Shown: positions 31,375 to 39,822 of the stretch, piece after piece
How the letters are laid out: every line of letters starts with the position of its first letter
How positions within the stretch are numbered: position 1 is the stretch's first letter
Assembly: GCA_020720115.1 (NCBI GenBank)
Contig: DYPD01000017.1
Span: forward strand, 1 to 44,832
DNA from: Thiomargarita sp.
GTDB taxonomy: Bacteria; Pseudomonadota; Gammaproteobacteria; Beggiatoales; Beggiatoaceae
Direction of reading: 5' to 3'
DNA length: 44,832 nucleotides
The notes under the pieces: generated by a model
Seen by the model: the letters and a program-made list of their open reading frames with translations, nothing else
Database searches by the model: none
What the model was told of the DNA's origin: nothing
Translations under genes and position numbers: made by a program

Positions 31375-31740
31375 ATGAATATCATTCAACAACTGGAAGC
31401 AGAACAGATGCAAGGGCGTGAAGTGCCAGATTTTCGCCCTGGCGATACAGTGGTAGTGCAGGTTAAGGTTAAAGAAGGCAATCGTGAACGTTTGCAAGCT
31501 TTTGAGGGGTTGGTTATTGCTAAGCGCAATCGCGGCTTAAACTCGGCTTTTACCGTGCGTAAAATCTCCAACGGTGAAGGGGTAGAACGTGTCTTTCAAA
31601 CTTATAGCCCCTTAATCGAGAGCGTCAGCGTCAAACGTCGGGGTGACGTGCGTCGTGCCAAACTTTACTACATGCGCGACCTTCGCGGTAAAGCTGCGCG
31701 CATTAAAGAAAAAATTGCAGCCAAAAAAGTGGCAGGTTAA
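31375..31740 (+). CDS. rplS: 50S ribosomal protein L19
   Basis: L19 lies at the 30S-50S interface. At 121 residues it matches the family throughout: [56 protein letters not shown] and [34 protein letters not shown] upstream supports the start. It is the last gene of the operon and is followed by a terminator. Confidence 0.98.
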   Translation: MNIIQQLEAEQMQGREVPDFRPGDTVVVQVKVKEGNRERLQAFEGLVIAKRNRGLNSAFTVRKISNGEGVERVFQTYSPLIESVSVKRRGDVRRAKLYYMRDLRGKAARIKEKIAAKKVAG

Positions 31741-31815
31741 TCCTGTAACAATACTGGCTTACACTGAACTGAGACCGCGCTAAAGGCTTAGTCAGAAGGC
31801 AGCTTCACTAAACCT

Positions 31816-31854
31816 AAAAAGGTGACGTATCCCTATAATACGTCACCTTTTTTT
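31816..31854 (+). terminator. Rho-independent terminator of the rpsP-rplS operon
   Basis: A perfect 15-bp inverted repeat (arm aaaaaggtgacgtat and its complement at 31838-31852) surrounds a 7-base loop and ends in T7. It lies 75 bases after rplS. Confidence 0.93.
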
Positions 31855-31956
31855 GCGCCTTGAGGTTGCATTAGGTAAATTAGGATGAATTGCCTAACCA
31901 GGCATTTCTGTCGTCATCTAACCAAGCTTTAAGTTAGCATAGCGCCCGATTTTTAC

Positions 31957-32049
31957 TATAGTCGGATTACTGAATCTTTAAAATAAAAGATATATAAAAT
32001 CATATGCTTAATAATTATAAAAATATAATTATTGAGTAATCCTACTATA
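31957..32049. mobile_element. MITE copy 1 (93 bp, TA-flanked, terminal inverted repeats)
   Basis: This non-coding AT-rich element has 19-base terminal inverted repeats that match at 17 positions (tatagt[c/a]ggattact[g/c]aat). It starts and ends with TA. It also contains an internal 10-bp perfect hairpin (aataattata/tataattatt, 32010-32033). The 93 bases are identical to the reverse complement of 37340-37432, and the flanking sequences differ, which fixes the ends. TA duplication and short TIRs suggest mobilisation by an IS630/Tc1-mariner-type transposase, but none is encoded in the window. It ends about 60 bases before a DsbC-like gene. Confidence 0.88.
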
Positions 32050-32109
32050 AAATGCCCCTTTGCTTTAATTGTTTTTCAGACCCTCTATCACTTAATAAGG
32101 ATATTCATA

Positions 32110-32877
32110 ATGCGCATCATCTCCGTCTTAGTATTTTTCATTATCGCTTTAACATCCGCTGTTTATGCGGCTGACAATGCAGAAAAACCAAGTCCAGATA
32201 CAATGGATAAAGTCACTGTCCAGATAAAACAAGCGTTGAGTAAATTAGTTAATCCCGCCTCGTTGGTTTCTCTTCAATTAGCTAAATCCCCTGTGCCTGG
32301 TCTATATGAGGTTATTTTAGGCGGACATGTTCTCTATGTTACTGAGGATGGAAACTATCTTATCAGCGGCGGAGACATCATGGATTTGCAGCAAGACGGC
32401 AAAAATCTGACAGAAGAGCGCCGTAACTCGATACGTCTGGATACCTTAAGCAAGGTCAATCCAGATCAGATGATACGTTTCAAACCCGAAGGTAAAACCA
32501 AACATGTATTAACTGCATTCACTGACGTAGACTGCTTTTATTGCGCCAAACTTCATAAAGAAGTCACTGATCTCAACAAAGCGGGTATTGAGGTGCGTTA
32601 TTTAGCCTTTCCCCGTTCAGGCATCAATTCCGAAACCTACAAAACAATGGTTTCCGTCTGGTGTGCAGATAATCCACAACAAGCAATGACCGATGCCAAA
32701 GCAGGCAAAGAAATTGCTGCAAAGACCTGCTCAAACCCTATCGCAAGCCAATATGAATTAGGTCGGCAAATGGGCGTGTCTGGTACGCCCGCGTTAATTA
32801 TGCCAAACGGCGAATTAATGCCAGGTTATGCGCCTGCTGATAAACTCGTTCAATACCTTGATGACCTGGACAAATAA
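32110..32877 (+). CDS. DsbC-like periplasmic thiol:disulfide interchange protein
   Basis: This 255-residue protein isomerises or reduces disulfides in the periplasm. The ATG at 32110 (after AAGGA) gives a signal peptide, RIISVLVFFIIALTSAVYA, cut before ADNAE. A DsbC dimerisation domain follows (SLVSLQLAKSPVPGLYEVIL...VLYVTEDGNYLISGG), then the thioredoxin fold with active site CFYC (Cys142/Cys145) in FTDVDCFYCAKLHKEV. It has VRYLAFPRSG, the structural cysteine pair 185/207, and the cis-Pro loop SGTPALIMPNG. The next gene is a larger relative 84 bases downstream. dsbC is the likely symbol, but more than one paralogue is present, so I leave it blank. Confidence 0.93.
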   Translation: MRIISVLVFFIIALTSAVYAADNAEKPSPDTMDKVTVQIKQALSKLVNPASLVSLQLAKSPVPGLYEVILGGHVLYVTEDGNYLISGGDIMDLQQDGKNLTEERRNSIRLDTLSKVNPDQMIRFKPEGKTKHVLTAFTDVDCFYCAKLHKEVTDLNKAGIEVRYLAFPRSGINSETYKTMVSVWCADNPQQAMTDAKAGKEIAAKTCSNPIASQYELGRQMGVSGTPALIMPNGELMPGYAPADKLVQYLDDLDK

Positions 32878-32887
32878 CCCCCGCGCT

Positions 32888-32909
32888 AGGCAGGCAAATC
32901 AGCCTGCCT
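32888..32909 (+). other. Hairpin between the two DsbC-like genes
   Basis: A perfect 8-bp GC-rich inverted repeat (aggcaggc/gcctgcct) with a 6-base loop follows the first DsbC gene by about 10 bases. Only a weak T-containing tail follows (tgtctt). It may act as a partial terminator or as an mRNA-stabilising stem between the two genes. Confidence 0.45.
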
Positions 32910-32961
32910 TGTCTTCCGGTAGACGCTTTTTTCGGCGCGGGCATTCACCAGGGAGACATAC

Positions 32962-34566
32962 ATGCACAAAATTTCTAGCCTTTTGCTCTTTGCAGTTTGT
33001 TTATTAAGCCTCAGTGAGCAAAACCACTTAGCCCTCGCTGCTGAATCAGCAGAACAGCCTCCAACACCCAAAACTTCCCTGACAGTTCAACAACTTCCGC
33101 CTGCTGTACTGAGCAAATTAGAACAAGCTTTAGCATCGGTTGGCTTTCTCCAAACCCTCCCTAGCAACGCAAAAATCACCCACGCATCCGGCAGTGACGG
33201 TTTATACAGCATCCAAGTCGGTATTTACCTATTTGACATCAGTTCTGATGGGCACTTCAGTATGCAAGGCACGGTTTTAGAACGAGCCGCAGAAATGCAG
33301 GGCGCAGCAGAAGTACAGGTTGAAGCTTCGCAAGAATATGCCGACATCGTCCGTGAAACGCTGGCAGCCCTGGATGAACGGCAAATGGTTGTGTTTGCGC
33401 CTGCGGGTAAAGTGCTGCATACCATTACGGTTTTTACAGATGTTAGCTGTCCTTATTCTATTGAATTGCATAGAGAAATTGAATTACTCAATGATGATGG
33501 CGTCAAAGTACGTTACCTCGGCTATCCGCGTATGGGGCACGACTCCCTGGGCTATCAGCAAATGCGCCCTATTTGGTGTAGCGACAATCGCGCTGAAGCG
33601 TTTGACCTCGCCATGAATCACCAGCGGGTTCCCTTAAAAAACTGCGATTCAAACGCCCTTGATAACCATATCAAGTTAGGTGACAGCTTGGGTTTAATGG
33701 GAACGCCAACACTGCTCTTTGACGATGGTAGTGTTTTCACTGGCTACAGCAACGCCATTGACATCATTAGCTACCTAGAAAGGGGCACAGAACTCCCCCC
33801 CTCTTCTTTTTCTTGGGTTGCAGACTTTGCCGATGAAATCGAAGCAGCAGAACCCGCCACAGCTGTTGAGTACCTGCAAGCACAAGCAGTCGCCATAGAT
33901 ACCATCCCCACGCCTGTTCGCACGGCTTTGTATAAGCACCTCCACGAACTCTGGTTCAAACCTGTGCCTTGGGAACAGCTTCGATTCACAGCCTCACATG
34001 ATTTTTTTTCCACCAAAATCGGTGCTTACCGCATTGACGTGAGCAACGACGGAAAATTTGTCATGAAAATGAATCTATTAGAAAACATCGCACAATTTAC
34101 TGAGGGACAACGCGCACTCATTCGCCAACAAGCACTTGCCGTATTTGACGAACAAAGCGCCATCACTTTTACGCCCGATAGCCCCGCTCAATACCGCATT
34201 ACCCTGTTTACCGACGCCAACTGTCAATTTTGCCAATCGCAATATCGAGAAATCCCCTATCTGCTGCAAGCGGGTGTCGAAATACGTTATCTCGCTTACC
34301 CCACTGGCGGATTGGATGCGCCCGAATATCAAACCCTGAGTGCTATCTGGTGCGCTAAAGATCGAAAACAGGCGCTACTGGCAGAAAAACCCGCAAAAAA
34401 GCTGCGATTAGCGACAAAATGTCAAAATCCTGTTGCAGTACACTATGAATTTGGACGCAGCCTGGGTATCCAAAGTGCACCCGCCACCGTGTTAGAAAAC
34501 GGCGAATTACTGCCTGGTTATTCTAGCAGCGACGAAATTTTAGATCGCCTGGAACACAAGCCATGA
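32962..34566 (+). CDS. Tandem double-DsbC protein with one altered active site
   Basis: This 534-residue exported protein (signal peptide ISSLLLFAVCLLSL...ALA) contains two complete DsbC-like modules in one chain. Module 1 (about 40-275) has FTDVSCPYSIELHREI: Cys163 is kept but the second active-site Cys is Ser166 (TCT, one base from TGT). It keeps the structural pair Cys206/Cys228 and the cis-Pro loop GTPTLLF. Module 2 (about 305-534) has LFTDANCQFCQSQYREI with Cys421/Cys424 intact, structural Cys464/Cys487, and SAPATVL. DsbC normally works as a homodimer, so this looks like a covalent heterodimer with one resolving-deficient half. That reading is inference. It converges with batD, with a 31-base gap. 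Confidence 0.88.
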   Translation: MHKISSLLLFAVCLLSLSEQNHLALAAESAEQPPTPKTSLTVQQLPPAVLSKLEQALASVGFLQTLPSNAKITHASGSDGLYSIQVGIYLFDISSDGHFSMQGTVLERAAEMQGAAEVQVEASQEYADIVRETLAALDERQMVVFAPAGKVLHTITVFTDVSCPYSIELHREIELLNDDGVKVRYLGYPRMGHDSLGYQQMRPIWCSDNRAEAFDLAMNHQRVPLKNCDSNALDNHIKLGDSLGLMGTPTLLFDDGSVFTGYSNAIDIISYLERGTELPPSSFSWVADFADEIEAAEPATAVEYLQAQAVAIDTIPTPVRTALYKHLHELWFKPVPWEQLRFTASHDFFSTKIGAYRIDVSNDGKFVMKMNLLENIAQFTEGQRALIRQQALAVFDEQSAITFTPDSPAQYRITLFTDANCQFCQSQYREIPYLLQAGVEIRYLAYPTGGLDAPEYQTLSAIWCAKDRKQALLAEKPAKKLRLATKCQNPVAVHYEFGRSLGIQSAPATVLENGELLPGYSSSDEILDRLEHKP

Positions 34567-34597
34567 AACCCCATCAAACAAGCCGCTTTACGACGCT

Positions 34598-36364
34598 TTA
34601 GCCCAGCGGATATAGCGGCGTCAGCACGGTTTTTACCGCTTGAGAGGCTTGCGAAGCCCGCAACGCCGGGCGCACTTGCAGCCAAAATGTGCGTCCATCC
34701 CACTGAGTTTTTTCCCGTTGAGTCCCGTATAGCTGCCGCTCTAGTGCGACTAAGGCGCTTTTAGCATTACTATCAGCAAGATACGCCGAGACCGCGCCTA
34801 AGTGATAAAAAGGCTGTGCCCAGCAAGCCTGCGCCCAATCCAGCACGGCTTGGCGAGCCGCCGCTGCTTGATTAGCTTGACAAGCGGCTTCCAGCGATTT
34901 TAAGGCCGCACGGCGTTGCGGTGATGGGCTTTGCTGAGCAACCGCATTGGTAGTGAGCGGAAGAGTGCTAAAACGCCACAGCAACAAGGTGATGAGCCAG
35001 GCGATGCCCAATGCCGCACTTAACCAAGGGTAATAGCCGGCGCTGACTTGGGTGACAACCACTGGCTCTGCGCCCCCCGATAATGCGGGTTGCAGCACGG
35101 GCGGGGGCGTAGGCACAGCCGGCAAAGTGGCGGCGGCAGGATGCGGGTTAGCCGCCGCCGGCAACACCTCTATTTGGCGTTCCGGCAGGCGTGCAATGCG
35201 GGTTTTCTGCTGCTGCGTATCCCACCAAGCAAGCTCAATGGCGGGCAAGGTGAAATGCCCTGCTTGCGTGGGACGCAGGGCAATTTTTTGTTGCCATTGT
35301 CCAATCGGGTTTTTGTCTTGCACTATGGATTGACGTTGCGCGGTTTCTGGATAAGCCTCCAGGGTTGAAGGCAAATGCTGTTCTATATCAGGCAATTGCT
35401 CTGCCCGCAAACCTTGGGCTTGTAAGATCAGCGTGCGGGTAATGGGTTCACCGACACGAAATGTCGGTGGGTCCTGCGACCAATTATCTTGCAGCACTAG
35501 AGCCATTGCTGGGAGCCAGTCGTCACCAAGAAATTCGGCAGGGCGCGGTTTAATGGTGGCAGTTTGCGCTTCAGAGCGTAAATGTAGCGGCTGCATTGAA
35601 CTGTCCATGTCAAACAAATCACCGAAGGGCGATAAGCGTGACTGCGAACGGTTCTGATTGGGCGCGATGGTCGTGCCTTGTAGCACCAGCGGTGGGATTT
35701 CCAGCGTGCCGCTTTGTTCGGGAAAAATGGCATAATTTTGTTCAACAACGCGGTAATGGCGGTTTTGCAATTGGGTTTCGTAGCTGACATCATCGCCGAG
35801 CTTTTGCACTTGCGCGTTTTGCGGATTGGGCGGAGTTAAGCTGGCAGAGCGTAACGACAGGGCGTGAAAAAGTTTAACTGTATAAATGAGTTGGCTTTGC
35901 ACATAGGCAGTTTGCGGTGCGATGCTGACTTCGAGAAACACGTCGGGCAAAGCTTGGGTGCTGTTTTTATCCACTTTTGCCACCGCCGCCGATTTGACTT
36001 TTAAGGGCAGGGCGGGGCTAAATTCTTTGCCCACTGGCAACGGCGGAATTTCCATAATCCCAGATTTTTTCGGCGCTAAGGTAATAGTCCAAGTGGTGCT
36101 GGCGCTTTGCTGTCCGTTAATGTTTTGTATTTGCACACTTTGCGCATTGCCTAACACATCAAAGTCCTGCGCTAACGGAGTTAAATCGGGACTAGCGCCC
36201 TGGCTATCACTGTCCGCTGTAATGTACAAGCGCACCGTTTCGGTTTCACTGATTTCCATGCGATCCAAACGGGCATCCAACGCCGCTGTTGCGGCTTGGG
36301 CAAAGAATAACAGTAGAAGACAAACACTCTGGATAAAGCGTAGATAAATTGTGGTGTAGGACAT
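34598..36364 (-). CDS. BatD-family membrane-anchored protein
   Basis: The ATG at 36364 (MSYTTIYL) gives a 588-residue protein; the longer track start is a TTG and less likely. It has a signal peptide (IQSVCLLLLFFAQAATAAL) and a large beta-rich periplasmic region with BatD features: MEISETETVRLYITAD, TWTITLAPKKSGIMEIPPLPVG, YVQSQLIYTVKLFHALSL, and the repeat-like SGTLEIPPLVLQGTTI. One C-terminal membrane segment follows (YYPWLSAALGIAWLITLLLW), then a cytoplasmic tail. BatD (oxygen-tolerance, aerotolerance-related) is usually encoded with von Willebrand-domain BatA/BatB and a MoxR ATPase; none of these is here. Confidence 0.8.
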   Translation of the reverse strand: MSYTTIYLRFIQSVCLLLLFFAQAATAALDARLDRMEISETETVRLYITADSDSQGASPDLTPLAQDFDVLGNAQSVQIQNINGQQSASTTWTITLAPKKSGIMEIPPLPVGKEFSPALPLKVKSAAVAKVDKNSTQALPDVFLEVSIAPQTAYVQSQLIYTVKLFHALSLRSASLTPPNPQNAQVQKLGDDVSYETQLQNRHYRVVEQNYAIFPEQSGTLEIPPLVLQGTTIAPNQNRSQSRLSPFGDLFDMDSSMQPLHLRSEAQTATIKPRPAEFLGDDWLPAMALVLQDNWSQDPPTFRVGEPITRTLILQAQGLRAEQLPDIEQHLPSTLEAYPETAQRQSIVQDKNPIGQWQQKIALRPTQAGHFTLPAIELAWWDTQQQKTRIARLPERQIEVLPAAANPHPAAATLPAVPTPPPVLQPALSGGAEPVVVTQVSAGYYPWLSAALGIAWLITLLLWRFSTLPLTTNAVAQQSPSPQRRAALKSLEAACQANQAAAARQAVLDWAQACWAQPFYHLGAVSAYLADSNAKSALVALERQLYGTQREKTQWDGRTFWLQVRPALRASQASQAVKTVLTPLYPLG

Positions 36365-36526
36365 GGCAGAGGTAACCGCAGGTAGAAGAGAAAGCACGTC
36401 GGGCTGATTCCTTCGCAGCAACCGCTGGTCTTGAAAAGCCCGGTCAAAACCCAGGCCTGGACACTGAATACAGAAACAGCGGCAGCCTGAGAAACCGCCG
36501 TTTGTTTAAGAGCGGATTGAAGAATT
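36365..36526. other. Intergenic region between cysC and batD
   Basis: This short region on the minus-strand path from cysC to batD holds no separate gene. Apart from a weak imperfect GC-rich stem near 36480-36502 I see no clear terminator or promoter. The two genes may or may not be co-transcribed. Confidence 0.3.
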
Positions 36527-37147
36527 TCAAGTTTTGCGGCTATGAATGCCGCGTTCGTGTAAATAATCCAGGATTTTCTGCACGCAATCTTCCAATGGCA
36601 AGTGCCCCGTATCTATACTCAATTCTGGCTGTTCGGGGGCTTCGTAAGGTGAAGAAATTCCAGTAAAATTTTTGATTTCTCCCTGGCGGGCACGTTTGTA
36701 CAAGCCCTTCACATCGCGTTGCTCGCAAATATCCAGGTCGCACTGGCAAAAAATTTCAATGAAATTCTCGCTGCCCACCAAATCCCGCGCTTTTTGGCGA
36801 TCTGCACGAAACGGCGAAATAAAAGCCGTCAGCGTAATCACGCCCGCTTCAATAAACAGCTTGCTGACTTCTGCAATGCGGCGGATGTTTTCAATGCGAT
36901 CCGCATCGGAAAAGCCTAAGTCGTTGCATAAGCCGTGACGCACATTGTCGCCATCCAACACAAAGGTGCGGCAAGCCTCTTGATATAGGGATTCTTCTAG
37001 CGCATGTGCCAGTGTGGATTTGCCTGCACCAGATAAACCGGTAAACCAGAGCAAAACACTACGATGCTGATTCAATGTAGCGCGGCGCTCACGGGTAACG
37101 GTGGCGTGGTGCCACACAGTATTCGTACTTTTTATGCTATTGTTCAT
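36527..37147 (-). CDS. cysC: Adenylyl-sulfate (APS) kinase
   Basis: CysC phosphorylates APS to PAPS in the cytoplasm. The ATG at 37147 (MNNSIKS) gives 206 residues; the track start two codons earlier is a TTG. The P-loop is [18 protein letters not shown]. Then come [48 protein letters not shown], the specificity segment [32 protein letters not shown], and the C-terminal LHERGI. cysD/cysN are not adjacent. An orphan CysC could serve assimilatory sulfate activation or PAPS supply for sulfated glycans. Confidence 0.95.
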   Translation of the reverse strand: MNNSIKSTNTVWHHATVTRERRATLNQHRSVLLWFTGLSGAGKSTLAHALEESLYQEACRTFVLDGDNVRHGLCNDLGFSDADRIENIRRIAEVSKLFIEAGVITLTAFISPFRADRQKARDLVGSENFIEIFCQCDLDICEQRDVKGLYKRARQGEIKNFTGISSPYEAPEQPELSIDTGHLPLEDCVQKILDYLHERGIHSRKT

Positions 37148-37319
37148 TGGCAACTCACATGGGGGTCAAGGCAAATACGTCTAAATTCACCAGCCGCTTA
37201 ATAATGGTATGGGTAGCTATTTTGGCGGTAGGGTGATTTAGCAATATTCAGCAGTTCTAAATTAAAGCTGCGAATTATGACCGACTCCAAACAATTAATC
37301 TATGTAGAGGACTTTAAGG
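37148..37319. promoter_or_regulatory. Divergent promoter region of cysC and the symporter gene
   Basis: These bases lie between the divergent starts of cysC and the symporter (original ATG at 37320). A GAGG Shine-Dalgarno at 37307-37310 sits nine bases before the ATG at 37320. I could not assign -35/-10 elements with confidence. Confidence 0.35.
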
Positions 37320-38725
37320 ATGCTAACCAGCCAGACAAGTATAGTAGGATTACTCAATAATTATATTTTTATAATTATTAAGCATATGATTTTATATATC
37401 TTTTATTTTAAAGATTCAGTAATCCGACTATACAACACAGAAAATGAGCTTAACCACAAAAATCATGATTGCCATGTTAAGCGGTGCGCTGCTGGGTATC
37501 TTGATTAATCTGTTTTTCAAGGATATTGCCTGGATAAATAGCCATGTAACCGAAGGCATTTTTAACGTAGTCGGCATCCTGTTTGTCTCGGCGTTAAAAA
37601 TGATGGTGGTGCCTTTGGTGTTTGTCTCGTTGGTGTGTGGGGTTACGGCTTTGGGCGATGTCAAGGCGCTAGGGCGTATTGGCGGCAAGGCGTTGGTGCT
37701 ATACCTATTGACCACCGCGCTGGCGATTACGATTGCCTTGAGCATCGCGGTGACAGTCGCGCCGGGTACGGGCTTTGAGGCTAATGCCCAGCCCACGCAA
37801 TTTGAGAGCAAACCGCCACCCCCGCTGGCGCAAGTGCTCATCAACCTGGTGCCGAAAAATCCACCGGAAGCAATGACCGAGGGCAATATGCTGCAAATTA
37901 TTGTTTTCGCGCTTTTATTTGGTGTTGCCATCACCCTCGCCGGCAACGGTGGGCGCCATGTGCTGAATTTTTTCACCGATTTGAACGAAGTTATTATGCA
38001 AATGGTGTACATCATCATGAAAATCGCGCCTTTCGGTGTGTTTTGCCTGATTGCCCGCACCTTTGCCAATCAGGGCGTGGACATCATTCTGCCGCTACTG
38101 AGTTATTTTCTGGTCATGGTCAGCGCCCCTCTTGCTGCACGGGCTAGGCGCTTTTAGCCTGATTTTGCGTTTCCTGGTAGGTGTCAATCCACTGATTTTC
38201 TACAAAAAAATTCGCCCCATGTTGGCATTCGCTTTCAGCACCGCGAGTAGCAATGCTACCATTCCCATCACCTTAAACACAGTGCAAGAACGCCTTGGCG
38301 TCAAGCAATCAGTCGCCTCTTTTACCGTGCCTTTGGGCGCTACCATTAACATGGACGGCACAGCTATTATGCAAGGTGTCGCCACCGTGTTTATTGCCAA
38401 TGTTTACAACATAGATTTAAGCATGACAGATTACTTAGTGGTGGTCTTGACCGCGACGCTTGCTTCGGTGGGTACGGCTGGCGTACCCGGCGTAGGCTTG
38501 ATTATGTTGGCGATGGTGTTGGAACAAGTGCATTTACCTGTTGAAGGCATCGCGCTCATTATTGGCGTTGACCGCCTGCTGGACATGATTCGCACGTCGG
38601 TCAATGTGACTGGCGATGCGGTGGTCAGTTGTTGGATTGCTAAAAGCGAAAATGCTTTACAATTAGAAGCTTATAATAATCCACTACCAGGCATTGTAGC
38701 GCAACCTGGCGCTACACCCGCATAA
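37320..38725 (+). pseudogene. Dicarboxylate/amino acid:cation symporter (SDC/DAACS family), interrupted by a MITE and a frameshift
   Basis: The two track ORFs at 37444-38157 and 38132-38725 together form one GltP/DctA-type inner-membrane transporter for glutamate, aspartate or C4-dicarboxylates. The N-terminal half has MVVPLVFVSLVCGVTALGD. The C-terminal half has the re-entrant-loop motif FSTASSNATIPITL, NMDGTAIMQG and GVDRLLDMIRTSVNVTGDA. At 38126-38129 a CCCC run carries one extra base; with three C the frame reads VSALLLHGLGAFS and continues to the end. In addition MITE copy 2 separates the original ATG and Shine-Dalgarno (37320) from the rest. Both lesions leave the remaining codons intact, so decay is recent, or the frameshift is a sequencing error. 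Confidence 0.85.
37340..37432. mobile_element. MITE copy 2 (93 bp), inserted at the start of the symporter gene
   Basis: This copy is identical over all 93 bases to the reverse complement of copy 1 at 31957-32049, with the same TIRs and TA ends. It lies between an ATG with a Shine-Dalgarno at 37320 and the ATG at 37444. Removing it while keeping one TA joins the two in frame. The identity of the two copies suggests recent movement or ongoing conversion. Confidence 0.9.
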
Positions 38726-38737
38726 GCGTCTCAGATT

Positions 38738-39670
38738 ATGTCAAAAGCACAGAATTGGTGGGAAAACACTTTTCCTGACGGCTTAAAGTATCTCGAAATT
38801 ACCGACAGCCAGGGCAAGAGGGTTTCTATTGCTTATGGCGAAATCGGACAGGGTAAGCCGCTGGTGTTGATGCACGGTTGGGGCGTTTGGAGCTATAGCT
38901 GGGCGCCGCTGATTCCACTGCTGTCTCAACAGTTTCGCGTGATTTGCTTTGATGCCAAAGGCTTTGGCTATTCCGACAAACCCATGCAAACCCATGCGCC
39001 TGGTTATCAAATCATTGAAACCATTAGCATTTTAGAGGCGCTGGGTGCGAAACAACAAGGGTTTAATCTGCTGGCAGAATCACTGGGTGCGGTGATCGCG
39101 CTCGGCGTCGCACAACAGCGCCCCGATTTAGTTGCCTCGCTGATAGTGCTGGATGCGGCGATTTTTCCGCGCCACATGCCGCACTGGAGCATGTACGCGA
39201 TGATTTATACGCCGCTGTCCTTAGTGCGCTGGCTTGAGCAGTGGCGACTTATCCGGTTTTTCGCGCCGCTACTGCGCTGGTTCATACGCACAGGCGCCGG
39301 GGCGATTTACCACCAGATACCAGCAGACAACGCTGAACGTGCCGCCCAGACCCTGCTGCCTTATGTCGAGTTTCCTGGTACTGCAACCTATGTGTTTGCC
39401 GATTCCAAAAGCTATCTGCAAGAAATACAAGCACTTTTACGCGGCAAGCCGTGTCTGCTACAACAGCTTCAAAGCCATCTGCCGCAAGTATCTTGTCCTT
39501 GCTTAATCCTTTGGGGACGCGCAGACCGTTGGTTTCCGATTGAAGATGGCGAGCGTTTGGCGAGCTTGCTGCCCAATGCCCAACTACATTTAGCTGCCGA
39601 CTGTGGACATCATATTGCGGGCGATTGTCCAACCTTCGTTGCCCAACAGGTGCAGGCTTTTTTGCGCTAA
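38738..39670 (+). CDS. Alpha/beta-fold hydrolase
   Basis: This 310-residue cytoplasmic enzyme has the alpha/beta hydrolase fold. The oxyanion strand is LVLMHGWGVWSYSW. The nucleophile elbow is LLAESLGAVIA, where the usual first Gly is Ala. The acid is in ILWGRADRWFPIEDGERLA and the His in AADCGHHIAG. The family covers esterases, haloalkane dehalogenases and other enzymes, and the substrate cannot be told. It starts 12 bases after the broken symporter gene. Confidence 0.85.
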   Translation: MSKAQNWWENTFPDGLKYLEITDSQGKRVSIAYGEIGQGKPLVLMHGWGVWSYSWAPLIPLLSQQFRVICFDAKGFGYSDKPMQTHAPGYQIIETISILEALGAKQQGFNLLAESLGAVIALGVAQQRPDLVASLIVLDAAIFPRHMPHWSMYAMIYTPLSLVRWLEQWRLIRFFAPLLRWFIRTGAGAIYHQIPADNAERAAQTLLPYVEFPGTATYVFADSKSYLQEIQALLRGKPCLLQQLQSHLPQVSCPCLILWGRADRWFPIEDGERLASLLPNAQLHLAADCGHHIAGDCPTFVAQQVQAFLR

Positions 39671-39822
39671 TCCGAGCCGCTCCATTGGCGCAATAATCTG
39701 GATTTGCTTTGGCATAATGACTTTCATTGACTTTGCTTACAAAATACATTTGGTTTCTGCGCTGGTATTGCTAAAATCTGCGTTTTTAACTTTCTCCAAG
39801 ACTTAAACCGAGGAACTTAGTC
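39671..39822 (+). promoter_or_regulatory. Upstream region of hisA
   Basis: About 150 bases precede hisA with no gene. A GAGGAA Shine-Dalgarno lies before the ATG. Short -35/-10-like pairs are present (for example TTGGTT and TAAAAT, 16 bases apart), but none is strong enough to name as the promoter. Confidence 0.35.

Noticed and set aside
37320-37508. 62-aa ORF running through MITE copy 2
   Set aside because: It is the original start of the symporter read into the inserted element, so it is part of the interrupted gene and not a separate gene.
37428-38069. 213-aa minus-strand ORF opposite the symporter
   Set aside because: The plus strand encodes an obvious SDC transporter here; the antisense ORF is low-complexity and unsupported.
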